Part shown: positions 55,250 to 63,382 of the stretch, piece by piece
How the letters are laid out: each line of letters starts with the position of its first letter
Position numbering within the stretch: the first letter of the stretch is position 1
From: Flavobacterium sharifuzzamanii
GTDB lineage: Bacteria > Bacteroidota > Bacteroidia > Flavobacteriales > Flavobacteriaceae
Length of the DNA stretch: 64,000 nt
NCBI RefSeq assembly: GCF_003254585.1
Contig: NZ_QJGZ01000033.1
Coordinates: 1 to 64,000, forward strand
Direction: 5' to 3'
Program-made: the position numbers and the translations under genes
Notes under the pieces: model-generated
Databases searched by the model: none
Told to the model about the DNA's origin: nothing
The model's input: the letters and a program-made list of their open reading frames with translations, nothing else

Positions 55250-55923
55250 TAATTGGAAGGGTTTATAGGTGGAAAAATTAATTTGTCGATACCATTTAGG
55301 TTTCTGAATTTGTTAAGTTTATTATACTCCGCAACCTGTATGTAATACGAATCATCGTTCCAAACTTTCTGACATAGCTGCGGTAAAGACATTCCTTCAG
55401 AAACGCTTACAATGTGGGTAAGATCTGGAGATTCTGGAGCATCTGTTCTAGTTACTGTTTTTGGAGAAATGTAACGGCTGAAAGACAATGATATCTTTGC
55501 TCTCAGCGGGCTTCCGTCGGGTTTAAATAGAGTGTAAGAGATGTCAATAGAATCGAGAACTCCGTTGAATGTTATGTTCTGTCCCCATTGTACTTTTACA
55601 AAATTAGGACGGTGTATTTTCCCGTTATAGGTGTATATAATGGTTTCTAATGCTGTTATTTCTTTGGCCATATCAGTACGTTTGGCATCTACAATTCCGG
55701 TACAGTCTATAACCATTTCAAAACTCAGCTTATCGCTTGGCGTGCTTTTGTACTTTTGCGAAGCCGAACTTGTTGCCGGTGCTTGCTGCTCGTTGTATTC
55801 GATGCTTTTCTGTATTTTGATATTGTCAGGATTAATCATGAAAGCATACGGACTTCCAGAGAATTTGTTTTGAAATTCTTCATCTGTATATCCTGTAATT
55901 TTCATTAATTCTAAACTTGCCAT
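55249..55923 (-). CDS. LysM-containing tube-baseplate adaptor (Afp7-like)
   Basis: The 224-aa protein has an N-terminal domain shared by Afp7/gp53-like adaptors (SGSPYAFMINPDNIKIQKS; VQWGQNITFNGVLDSIDISY). A C-terminal LysM-type module follows (about 168-220; HIVSVSEGMSLPQLCQKVW, YYIQVAEYNKLNKFRNL). It links the inner tube to the spike hub. Overlap with the spike gene by one base supports coupling. Confidence 0.9.
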   Translation of the reverse strand: MASLELMKITGYTDEEFQNKFSGSPYAFMINPDNIKIQKSIEYNEQQAPATSSASQKYKSTPSDKLSFEMVIDCTGIVDAKRTDMAKEITALETIIYTYNGKIHRPNFVKVQWGQNITFNGVLDSIDISYTLFKPDGSPLRAKISLSFSRYISPKTVTRTDAPESPDLTHIVSVSEGMSLPQLCQKVWNDDSYYIQVAEYNKLNKFRNLNGIDKLIFPPINPSN

Positions 55924-56130
55924 TTGTTTATTATTTTAAGTTTAATTTTTATTAAGCCTGTTAAGTTTGTTTGTGAAATAGTTTCTCTTGCAGATTCCGC
56001 AGATCATGCAGATTTTTTTAATCACTTTTATTTGTGGTCTGAATTATTTCACGCTCCCGATAGCTATCGGGATTAAATGGATTTAAGCAGATTTCTTGTT
56101 TTTAATCTTTTTAATCCTGTAATCTGTGGC
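55924..56130. repeat. Intergenic element with an 18-bp palindrome
   Basis: This non-coding spacer has a perfect palindrome at 56055-56072 (half-site TCCCGATAG). It is bordered by GCAGATT-type motifs and a tract ending AATCTGTGGC. The composition resembles the short interspersed repeats found between genes in flavobacteria. It splits the operon between the LysM and DUF5908 genes and could be a repeat insertion or an mRNA-processing stem. Confidence 0.5.
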
Positions 56131-56301
56131 TTACCGTTTATAGCTATTCTCCTGATTTTTCTCAGCAATTAATCTTTTACATTCTTCCAGTAGCTGTTTT
56201 CTCAAAATGGATAATTCTCTTTCTTTAGTCAGAGCCGAATTTTTTGCATTTGTTGTTACGATTTCCGTTTTGATAATGAGTTCTCTTATTTCGATTGGCA
56301 T
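56131..56301 (-). CDS. DUF5908 small eCIS protein (Afp6/Pvc6-like)
   Basis: A 56-aa protein is encoded here, with start CAT at 56299-56301 and stop at 56131-56133. It begins MPIEIRELIIKTEI, the hallmark of DUF5908 proteins, and ends in a charged helix (RKQLLEECKRLIAEKNQ). It starts 6 bases after the stop of the upstream tube gene. Small proteins of this type occur between tube and LysM genes in eCIS loci and may act as assembly chaperones or adaptors. The coding assignment is secure from position and motif; the role is inferred. Confidence 0.85.
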   Translation of the reverse strand: MPIEIRELIIKTEIVTTNAKNSALTKERELSILRKQLLEECKRLIAEKNQENSYKR

Positions 56302-56307
56302 AATGGT

Positions 56308-56778
56308 TTACGTAAAAAGTTTATCAAATTTGGTATTCTTAGAAATGTCAAAATAGGTGTAAGCCAGTTCAATAGATTCTATCGCAATGTTGCTTTCCTG
56401 AGAGTTTAAGTCAGAAACGGAATATTTTACTGGATAAGCATTGTTAAAAGTCCATTGCATACAAACTACACCAGAGGCATTGAGCAATTTTAAAATCACA
56501 TTTTTGGGCTGTATTGGGTTTGATAATCCTTGATCGATGCAGTTGGCGCACCAATTTACCAACTGAGATCCTGCGGGTACCATAGCTCTTTTAAGCACTA
56601 AGTTTTGACTGTTAGAAATGGTTGGGAGGCGATATTTAAATCTATTTTCGCCTCCGCAAACAATTTCTTCTACGCTTAGTTCTTTAGAAATTCCAGATAC
56701 CTCTTTGAAAGCCGCATCTACACCCGCAAAAGAGAGTGTAAAATAAAAGCTTACAGGATAATCATTACTTACCGCCAT
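56308..56778 (-). CDS. eCIS inner tube protein, gp19 family (Afp1/Afp5-like), copy 2
   Basis: This 156-aa tube protein has VSFYFTLSFAGVDAAFKEVSGI near the start, the loop CGGENRFKYRLPTISNSQNL and a C-terminal VKYSVSDLNSQESNIAIESI strand pair. It forms hexameric rings of the tube or the tube-initiating ring. The start overlaps the preceding tube gene by 14 bases. Two different tube paralogues beside one sheath suggest that one makes the bulk tube and the other a specialised ring. Confidence 0.93.
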   Translation of the reverse strand: MAVSNDYPVSFYFTLSFAGVDAAFKEVSGISKELSVEEIVCGGENRFKYRLPTISNSQNLVLKRAMVPAGSQLVNWCANCIDQGLSNPIQPKNVILKLLNASGVVCMQWTFNNAYPVKYSVSDLNSQESNIAIESIELAYTYFDISKNTKFDKLFT

Positions 56779-57235
56779 TTTTAATGATCAGTTGTTCGTG
56801 TGCAATTTCTATAGTGTCTACCGCAACCTCATTACCGTCAGATTTCAAATCGGTGCTGGTAATTTTGGTTGGCCACGCATTGTTTAAAGTCCATTGCATG
56901 GTTACACCGCCTTTTTCGTCTAATAATTTTATTAGAACTGTTCTTCTTTTAATCGTATTCATTACGACTTGCTGATGCCAATCCCAAAAAGTATTATCGT
57001 TTACAAAAATTCCTCTTTTCATTGTTACGTTTCCGTATTTGGTAATGCCAGGCATTTTTTCTACAGAAAAAAGAGGACTATTACTTTTGCGATATTCTAT
57101 AATTTGATTTTCGACATCCATTCCTGTAACTTCCTGAAAAGCTACTTTTGTCAATTCTGTTCCAAGATCTACTTCGAATCTGAACTTTGGCATGGGCCAT
57201 GTTGCGCCTTGTACGCTTCCGTCATCTGTTGGCAT
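56765..57235 (-). CDS. eCIS inner tube protein, gp19 family (Afp1/Afp5-like), copy 1
   Basis: The 156-aa paralogue has WPMPKFRFEVDLG at the start, VAFQEVTGMDVENQIIEYRK, GNVTMKRGIFVNDNTFWDW, and a C-terminal WPTKITSTDLKSDGNEVAVD. This is the commoner gp19 tube form. It immediately follows the sheath gene (53-base gap), as in Afp/PVC loci, so it is the likelier main tube subunit. Confidence 0.94.
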   Translation of the reverse strand: MPTDDGSVQGATWPMPKFRFEVDLGTELTKVAFQEVTGMDVENQIIEYRKSNSPLFSVEKMPGITKYGNVTMKRGIFVNDNTFWDWHQQVVMNTIKRRTVLIKLLDEKGGVTMQWTLNNAWPTKITSTDLKSDGNEVAVDTIEIAHEQLIIKNGGK

Positions 57236-57288
57236 AATATTTTATTTTTAAATTAAAAATTGCTTGATTAATAAGAGTCTTTATTCTG

Positions 57289-58866
57289 TTAACTAGAAGT
57301 TGCCATTTGCTGTTGAAATGTCAGAACGATAAATTCGGCAGGGTGAACAACCGCAACTTTTACAGTTACATTCATGAAACCATTTAATAGGTCATCTGCA
57401 GTCATTGTAGAACCTAATCCGCAGGCTACAGAAAAGGCTTCAGAAGCACTCGCTCCTTGTAAACCTCCTTGTTTCCAGATTGAACTAAGAAAACTGCTGA
57501 TCATTGAGATTACAGCTTCCCAAGTGTTTTTATCATTAGGCTGAAATACATAAGCCTGAGCTGCCAGTTTACAAGATTGCTCTAAGAAAATCATGGTTCT
57601 TCTCACGGGAATATATCTCCAATCCTGACTGTTTCCGTCTAGTGTTCTTGATCCCCAGATTAAAATTCCTAGACCATTAAATGTTCTAATCGCATTAATT
57701 GATTTACCAGAAACGGCATCAACGTTTAAATTGGCTTGCTGACTTTCAGAAAGAGAAATCGGCAATGATGATACGCCTACAAAAGAAGTATTTGCAGGAG
57801 CTTCCCATGGACCAACGGCATTATCAACAGTTGTGATAACTCCTGCCATAGCTCCACTTGGAGGAAGAATATTAGCATCGGCCAAAATATGCTTAATCAT
57901 TAAAGAGTAAGTCTGGCTGGCAATAAGCAGCGCATTGTGGTTTTGTGTCACAGTCAAAGTGCTTGATGGACTTTGAATATTAGCAATAATAGATGCAGCG
58001 GCTGGGTTAGGAGCACTTGGAGGGTTTAGAACTGCTTCTAGCTGTTTCAAATCTCCTCCGAACAAATTAGTGTAATCAATATCAGAAGTCTGCATTATCG
58101 TAGTTCCTATAAAAGGATAATAAGCCATTCCGTAGTTTAATCCGACAGAACCTGTATTCATTCTGAAATTGCTAATATCTTCAGTATACAAAATAGGATC
58201 AGGAGCGTCACCGCCAATAATGTCAAACAAGCACATTGAAGTCTGCATTTGTGTAGCCTGAAGAAGCATAGATTGCATTAGAGTTCCATTGTTTTCTACG
58301 CTTAGCAAAGTAGCTTCAGGACAAATATACATCGTCGGTTCCTGCTCATTCAGCAATAAAGAAAGACCTTTTGTCAAATCATTCAATTGTACGTTTGGGT
58401 TTACAACCGGAATGCCTGGAGTTCCTGCTTTTTGTGACTGAGGCCCATAAGAACCAACAGAGACAATATAAGCGTCTCCACCGCCATTTTCATAAAATAG
58501 CCTTACGCTATTGTATAAATAATAGACCGTGTTAGGATCTGGAACAATTGAATAATACGTTCCTGCAATCAGCATGTAGTCACCCTTTAGGGGCTGACTC
58601 TTTTCTGCTACCAGATAGTATTCAGGGCTGTATTGTTTGGACGGACTTGCTGGCGCAGGTGGATCCGGCAAACAGAAAAAAGCCTGAAAATCAGCAAAAG
58701 ATGTGATTTTTACTGGCACATTCGTATACGATTTTCCTTCGTATGCGGCCTGTGGTGTGTACCCTATAAATGCTGGTATAGCCGTAGCAACTCCAACAAC
58801 AGAATTGGGAAAAGCATTTAATTCTTGAATGTAAACACCAGGAGTTTGAATGGTAGATAAATTCAT
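57289..58866 (-). CDS. eCIS contractile sheath protein (Afp2-4-like)
   Basis: The 525-aa phage-tail-sheath-type protein starts with IQTPGVYIQELNAFPNSVVG (tube-interacting N-arm) and AIPAFIGYTPQA. Its C-terminal domain has RTFNGLGILIWGSRTLDG, WRYIPVRRTMIFLEQSCKLA and NVTVKVAVVHPAEFIVLTFQ. These are the diagnostic C-terminal sheath motifs. Only one sheath gene is present in the window, whereas Afp has three, so the whole sheath is presumably built from this protein. Confidence 0.96.
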   Translation of the reverse strand: MNLSTIQTPGVYIQELNAFPNSVVGVATAIPAFIGYTPQAAYEGKSYTNVPVKITSFADFQAFFCLPDPPAPASPSKQYSPEYYLVAEKSQPLKGDYMLIAGTYYSIVPDPNTVYYLYNSVRLFYENGGGDAYIVSVGSYGPQSQKAGTPGIPVVNPNVQLNDLTKGLSLLLNEQEPTMYICPEATLLSVENNGTLMQSMLLQATQMQTSMCLFDIIGGDAPDPILYTEDISNFRMNTGSVGLNYGMAYYPFIGTTIMQTSDIDYTNLFGGDLKQLEAVLNPPSAPNPAAASIIANIQSPSSTLTVTQNHNALLIASQTYSLMIKHILADANILPPSGAMAGVITTVDNAVGPWEAPANTSFVGVSSLPISLSESQQANLNVDAVSGKSINAIRTFNGLGILIWGSRTLDGNSQDWRYIPVRRTMIFLEQSCKLAAQAYVFQPNDKNTWEAVISMISSFLSSIWKQGGLQGASASEAFSVACGLGSTMTADDLLNGFMNVTVKVAVVHPAEFIVLTFQQQMATSS

Positions 58867-58902
58867 TGATTTTAGTTTTTAGTGTTCATTTTTAATAGTT
58901 TT

Positions 58903-59724
58903 TTATAAATAGATATACATTGGTGATGCGACTTCATTTTGGTCGCTATTTTCGATAATTCCTACTCGGGAGACATCTGGACAGGGAAGCCCTTTTATAA
59001 TTATTTTAGGCTTTGTATTGTTTTGATTGGCAGATGCTGAACTGCTTACCAAATCAAATTTATACTTTGGTTTTTCGCTAAGTGTGATATAGGTTTTATT
59101 GGAAGTAAACAATAATGCCGATTCTCCGGTTTGGATCGTTACATTTTGAGGTCCGTCAAATAGTATGTTTTCTTTTTCGGTAATTGAAGGATTATTGAGC
59201 TGTACAGCATTTTTATTGATAAAATAATATTGCCATTGTGTTGCTCTTGCAGTAAAGTTTATTTCAAAAAGCGGAGAATTGGCAGATACTATATCTTCGA
59301 AATAAATTTTTAAATGGCCAAAATGAGAAGAAACAGGTTTGTTTTCTAAAGTTTGGTTCAATAGTATTTTACCGTTATTGTTTAAATTTTTAGGATCTTG
59401 ACTAGAGTAGGTAATAGCTCCAATCCAGTTCATGGGCAATGTGGTAAAGAGAATAAAATTGGGATTGCTGCATTTGATATCAAACTCAAAATAATCTTGC
59501 TGTGAAGTTTTAGAAATATAATCTAATAGTTCTGCTAGCGAAGCTTTTGTGTTAGAATACAAATCAAATCCGTTTGAAGCGGAATTCATTTTGAATCCGA
59601 ATTTTTTTAATGTTTTATCTGTTTTATGATTTGGAATAAAGTGGAGACAATTGCATTTTCCGTTATCAAAAAAAGTATGATAAGCCGCAATGCTAAAAAT
59701 CTTTATGTAATTACTCTGTATCAT
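58903..59724 (-). CDS. eCIS-locus protein of unknown function
   Basis: The 273-aa protein is probably mostly beta, with no signal peptide and no recognised domain. Motif-like segments are YHTFFDNGKCNCLHFIP near the start and FEINFTARATQWQYYFINK in the middle. It overlaps the DUF4255 gene by 4 bases and precedes the sheath, so it belongs to the structural operon. A cap adaptor or early assembly role would fit its position but cannot be shown. Confidence 0.65.
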   Translation of the reverse strand: MIQSNYIKIFSIAAYHTFFDNGKCNCLHFIPNHKTDKTLKKFGFKMNSASNGFDLYSNTKASLAELLDYISKTSQQDYFEFDIKCSNPNFILFTTLPMNWIGAITYSSQDPKNLNNNGKILLNQTLENKPVSSHFGHLKIYFEDIVSANSPLFEINFTARATQWQYYFINKNAVQLNNPSITEKENILFDGPQNVTIQTGESALLFTSNKTYITLSEKPKYKFDLVSSSASANQNNTKPKIIIKGLPCPDVSRVGIIENSDQNEVASPMYIYL

Positions 59725-60290
59725 TTGACAATGTTATTACTGGTATTTTTTACAGACGGTATGATTTCCATAGTTTCGTGTGCCTGAACTTTTATCAGTT
59801 TCATTTTATAAATAATTGAAGGCTGATATTTTGCCGCCATTGCTGTCCACAAACTATGCATCTGATGGTAAGAGATCTTTTCGTATTCAAATTCTAATCT
59901 GCTTAAGCCGTCTGGAATAGAAGAGGAGGATGAAGCATCTATATAATTGTTGATTTGAAAGAAGACAATTATCGCGTCTAGAAATTTTAAAGATTCTGTA
60001 TAATCCTCAAAATTGCTGCTTATGAGCAAGTCTATGTTATATCTTTCTGTTGGATTAAAATTGGAATAGTTACCGCTTTCTAACTTCTGATTTCTGATAT
60101 AAAAAGGCTGATTGGTTTCTTTTTCAATATTTATAAGAGATAAAACCACTTTGTTCTGATTTGCTTTTGGCAAAGTTCCGCTTGGCTCAATAAGATAATT
60201 CAAGACGGTTTTGTCTTCGGTTAAACCAAAACGGTTTTTTAAAAACTGTCCTAGTAATTTATTCGTAAATTGAAGTGCCTGATTGATCAT
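59721..60290 (-). CDS. eCIS tail-terminator/cap protein, DUF4255 (Afp16/Pvc16-like)
   Basis: The 189-aa protein matches the DUF4255/Pvc16-N pattern: MINQALQFTNKLLGQFLKNR, VVLSLINIEKETNQPF, RYNIDLLISSNFEDYTESLK and QMHSLWTAMAAKYQPSIIYK. In Afp/PVC this protein ends the tube and sheath at the top of the particle. It is the first gene of the operon, directly downstream of the TGTAGACA-box region. Confidence 0.92.
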   Translation of the reverse strand: MINQALQFTNKLLGQFLKNRFGLTEDKTVLNYLIEPSGTLPKANQNKVVLSLINIEKETNQPFYIRNQKLESGNYSNFNPTERYNIDLLISSNFEDYTESLKFLDAIIVFFQINNYIDASSSSSIPDGLSRLEFEYEKISYHQMHSLWTAMAAKYQPSIIYKMKLIKVQAHETMEIIPSVKNTSNNIVK

Positions 60291-60652
60291 CGCATTTAAC
60301 TCTTAGAATTAATTAAGTGTCATAGCTGGGAAATTAGCTATTCGTAATTGTAAAAGTAGCTGAGAATTAGATTTGTACGAAAAATTAGCAATATACTTTT
60401 TGTAGACAGAGCTGAGAGAGATTATCTGTTTTTTGTAGACAAAATGTAGACAAAGTTTTTTTTGTCTATGCTTTGTCGCAGATTGCCGTTTAATGGCTTT
60501 CAATTTCTTGTCACACTTATAAAAGTATCTTTAGAAGAAGTATAGATTTAAAGAAATAAAAAGCAGAAAAATTGAAAGCACGAAGCTGTTTCCTTAATGC
60601 TGAGGTATAAGGAAAACATGCAAATATTGAAGGTAAAATAAAGGGGAAAATT
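60291..60652. promoter_or_regulatory. Upstream regulatory region of the eCIS operon
   Basis: No convincing gene lies in these 362 bases. TGTAGACA occurs three times in direct orientation (60401-60408, 60434-60441, 60445-60452), with starts 33 and 11 bases apart, i.e. whole helical turns. An inverted near-copy, TTTGTCTATG, lies at 60461-60470. A weak stem (TTTCCTTA 60589-60596 with TAAGGAAA 60608-60615) lies just after the regulator gene's stop. A clear TAnnTTTG promoter on the minus strand was not found; TATATTGC (minus strand, 60395-60388) and TACATTTTG within the boxes are near matches. Confidence 0.55.
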
Positions 60653-61513
60653 TTAAGAAACTGTTCTTAAGTATGAAATAATATCATCTTCTTTTTTAAG
60701 CGTTAATTTCTTTTTCAGACGATATTTATGAGTTCGAACACTGTCTTGATTTATACCAAGAAGATTGGTAATATCATTGTTGCTCATATTCATTTTAATA
60801 TAGCAGCAGTATTTTAAATCTCTAGAGCTTAAAGAAGGATGTTTTTTGGCAAGAGCCAGAAGAAAATTGGGATTGGACTGTTCAAAATAGATTTTAAAAT
60901 CATCCCAAAGTTTATTGTCATTTGCAACCGTTTTGATAGAATTTACAATAGACATTAATTCAATTCTTGTTGCATTGTCAACATTAGGATAGAGATAAGA
61001 AATGCGTTCTTTTATTTTTAATAAAACTTCAACTTTCTGGTCGAGTTCCATTACATAATGGCTTAATTTATCTGAATCGTTCTGCTGAATCGCTGCTTCG
61101 GCAAACGATGTGGCAGATTTATTTTGCGACTCTGTCTTTTTTAAAAGAAAAATAGAACGTATTCTATAAATTAAAAAGTCGGTATTTTGAATCTGATTAT
61201 GCGGATAGGTGAAAACAATATTCTGCTTTGACCAGCATAAGGATTCGCATTCATAATTTTGAGTCAAATATAAAATTGGAATATCCCTTTTATCAGAACT
61301 GAAATTAGTGTCATTTAAAACAAGTTTATTTTGTTTAAAACCCAAAATTACCAAATCAGGATTTAAAGAATTTATAGTATTTTTTAAATCTACTCCTCTC
61401 GAGACAGTGACTGTAGAAAATGCATAGTCTGAGACTATAGATATGGCATTCAATATCACAGTCAATATTGTGATATCGTCACATCCAATTACTATAGATT
61501 TTTTTTCGAGCAT
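60653..61513 (-). CDS. LuxR-HTH regulator with degenerate receiver domain, probable eCIS regulator
   Basis: The 286-aa protein has a receiver-like N-terminal domain with the acidic pair DD at 12-13. The expected phospho-acceptor strand reads PDLVILGFKQN, with Gly58 in place of Asp. The switch Thr is kept (LYLTQN), but the Lys position is not obvious. A helical linker (about 140-210) leads to a LuxR-type HTH (225-286; HPSLSSRDLKYCCYIKMNMS, NNDITNLLGINQDSVRTHKY) of the Bacteroidota type with FLLALAKKHP before it. It probably binds DNA without phosphorylation control. Its place directly upstream of the eCIS operon in the same direction suggests a dedicated regulator. Confidence 0.78.
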   Translation of the reverse strand: MLEKKSIVIGCDDITILTVILNAISIVSDYAFSTVTVSRGVDLKNTINSLNPDLVILGFKQNKLVLNDTNFSSDKRDIPILYLTQNYECESLCWSKQNIVFTYPHNQIQNTDFLIYRIRSIFLLKKTESQNKSATSFAEAAIQQNDSDKLSHYVMELDQKVEVLLKIKERISYLYPNVDNATRIELMSIVNSIKTVANDNKLWDDFKIYFEQSNPNFLLALAKKHPSLSSRDLKYCCYIKMNMSNNDITNLLGINQDSVRTHKYRLKKKLTLKKEDDIISYLRTVS

Positions 61514-61905
61514 CTTTTGGGGGTGTTGCTTCTTATGAAATAGTATTGCTAATATGTCATACGAAATGAAAAATAAATAATAACATTTTCTTGCTATAAA
61601 GCCGTTTTAGTATCTGATAGAGTCTAACCGATAGTTTTTGATACACAAAGTCATTTCTCTATTAAACATTAAAATGGTTTTATAACTTGATTTAAAAAGA
61701 ATCAAAATATTTGGATTAAATAGTGGCTTGTAAAAAGGAGTGTAAATTTATTCAATCTATAGGAATATTACTATGAGTAGTATTACGTGTTTTTGCATTT
61801 TCTGTGTTAATTAACATTTTTTTAATCAAATAGAAAATACTTTCAAGAAGGCCAGACTTTATTTTGGTCTAATTGATTCAGAAAGAGAAGTTTGAAGAGA
61901 TGAAA
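61514..61905. other. Intergenic region upstream of the eCIS regulator
   Basis: These 392 bases are AT-rich with no supported gene. A nearly perfect dyad (AATATTACT-ATG-AGTAGTATT, 61764-61784, one mismatch) lies about 260 bases upstream of the regulator start. I do not see the TGTAGACA boxes here, so the regulator may not control itself through them. Confidence 0.4.
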
Positions 61906-62883
61906 TTAGGCAGCGCCTTTATGATATTTCTTTTTATATTCCATTGGCGGAATTCCAGTAATTTTTTTGAAAGCATCTCGAAAGGCTTTTACATCAGAAT
62001 AGCCTACTTCGTACATTACCTCATTTACTGTTTTGCGATCTGTTTCAAAAGCTTTTTTGGCAGCTTCTATTTTTACCCTTTGAAGATATTCACTCGGAGT
62101 ATTTCCTGTGGCTTTTATAAATCTTCGATCAAAATTCCTTCTGCTGACATTAAGTTTAGTAGAAAGATCGTTCATGGATAATTTTTCTCCCAAGTTTTGT
62201 TCTAAATAAGATTGAGCATGAAGCACCATTTCATCTTCATGTTTCTTCTGACCAGAAAAGATAATAAACTGCGATTGCGTACTTCGGTTCATTTCAATCT
62301 GAAATACCTTTGCACAATAAACGGCTGTAGATCTGCCGTAATATTTTTCGATTAAGTAGATCATTAAATTTAGAAAAGAATATGCTCCGCCATTGGTGTA
62401 AATTCCGTTTTCATCTGTAATCAATTCATCAATTTGCAGGTTTATTTTTGGAAACATCTTGGTGAAGTTTTCTTTGACGGACCAGTGTGTAGAACAGCTT
62501 TTCCCGTCCAGGAGCCCCGATGCAGCAAGCATAAACGCGCCAGTACAGATAGTGGCAATTTCGGCTCCTTTTTTATATTGTTTCTGAAGCCATTGCACCA
62601 ATTCGTCATTATGTTCAAGGGCAAGATTATAATTATGGTTTAATGAAGGAATAATAATAAGATCGGTTTTGTTGACCTGAGAAATATGAAGATGAGGTTT
62701 TACAGTAAATATTCCTTGATTGAACTCTACTTTTTCGGAAATTCCAGCAAGTTGGATATGAAATAATTCCTTTTTGCCATTTGCTCTATAAAAGGCATTT
62801 GCTTTTGTAAAGATTTCGTATGCGCCAGATATACTTGAAAGATTATTGTCACCTTCAGGAACTATGATGGTAAGCTGTTTCAT
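61906..62883 (-). CDS. GlxA-type AraC-family transcriptional regulator (DJ-1/PfpI + HTH)
   Basis: The 325-aa regulator has an N-terminal DJ-1/PfpI-like amidotransferase fold (about 1-180; ATICTGAFMLAASGLLDGKS with Cys113 in the elbow, then THW). The C-terminal AraC HTH (225-320) contains LSTKLNVSRRNFDRRFIKAT and VNEVMYEVGYSDVKAFRDAF. These proteins sense small metabolites or act as redox-linked regulators. It is divergent from the EthD-family gene 140 bases away, which is the likely target. Confidence 0.93.
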   Translation of the reverse strand: MKQLTIIVPEGDNNLSSISGAYEIFTKANAFYRANGKKELFHIQLAGISEKVEFNQGIFTVKPHLHISQVNKTDLIIIPSLNHNYNLALEHNDELVQWLQKQYKKGAEIATICTGAFMLAASGLLDGKSCSTHWSVKENFTKMFPKINLQIDELITDENGIYTNGGAYSFLNLMIYLIEKYYGRSTAVYCAKVFQIEMNRSTQSQFIIFSGQKKHEDEMVLHAQSYLEQNLGEKLSMNDLSTKLNVSRRNFDRRFIKATGNTPSEYLQRVKIEAAKKAFETDRKTVNEVMYEVGYSDVKAFRDAFKKITGIPPMEYKKKYHKGAA

Positions 62884-63023
62884 TTTCTTTTTTTATATAA
62901 AGGTACTAAAAGTTGCTGTCCAAATACACCATTGAGAATGTCTGGTTTTCACATCAAACAAATTAGAGTTTACTTTTAAATTTACTCTAAACAATTGTCT
63001 AACATCAAAAAGAAATCAATATC

Positions 63024-63335
63024 ATGGCAAAAATGACAGTAATCTACAAAACACCAAAAGACATCAGTTCTTTCGAAAAACATTATTACGAAGTTCATAT
63101 TCCATTAGCCAAAAAGCTTCCGGGATTAATAAAGTATGAAGTAAGCAATGGAGCAGTTCGATCAACGACAGGACATTCAGATGTATATCTTGTGGCCAAT
63201 TTATATTTCGATTCTTTAGAAGCGATGATGGAATCTTTTAAGTCAGATATTGGACAGCAATGTGCCGCTGACCGCAGAATCCTAGCCAATGATGATGAGG
63301 TGCAGATTTATGTGTATGATGTGAAAAACACCTGA
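63024..63335 (+). CDS. EthD-family small protein
   Basis: The 103-aa protein is a ferredoxin-like alpha/beta dimer of the EthD type: MTVIYKTPKDISSFEKHYYE, HIPLAKKLPGLIKYE, ANLYFDSLEAMMESF. Family members take part in degradation of ethers or polyketide-like compounds, but most are uncharacterised. The divergent AraC/GlxA-type regulator probably controls it. A perfect 26-bp palindrome lies 48 bases after its stop. Confidence 0.88.
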   Translation: MAKMTVIYKTPKDISSFEKHYYEVHIPLAKKLPGLIKYEVSNGAVRSTTGHSDVYLVANLYFDSLEAMMESFKSDIGQQCAADRRILANDDEVQIYVYDVKNT

Positions 63336-63382
63336 TTTTTCAATGTTTCATTTTAACGGTTCAAGGTTCATTTTACTATTTC

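Noticed and set aside
28412..60290. Interpretation as a prophage or phage tail cluster
   Set aside because: No capsid, portal, terminase, integrase, holin or attachment sites are visible, whereas AAA+ ATPase, DUF4255, DUF5908 and DUF4157 genes are typical of eCIS.
28412..60290. Interpretation as a Bacteroidota type VI secretion system
   Set aside because: There is no separate TssB/TssC sheath pair, ClpV or membrane-complex gene; the sheath is a single phage-type protein and the tape-measure and LysM adaptor are eCIS-like.
60309..60503. A 64-codon minus-strand ORF in front of the eCIS operon
   Set aside because: It runs through the TGTAGACA boxes; its repeated VYKK peptides merely translate those DNA repeats, and composition is unlike a real protein.
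61764..61784. AATATTACT-ATG-AGTAGTATT dyad as the eCIS regulator's own operator
   Set aside because: It has one mismatch, lies about 260 bases from the start codon and has no second copy; it is kept only as a note in the intergenic entry.
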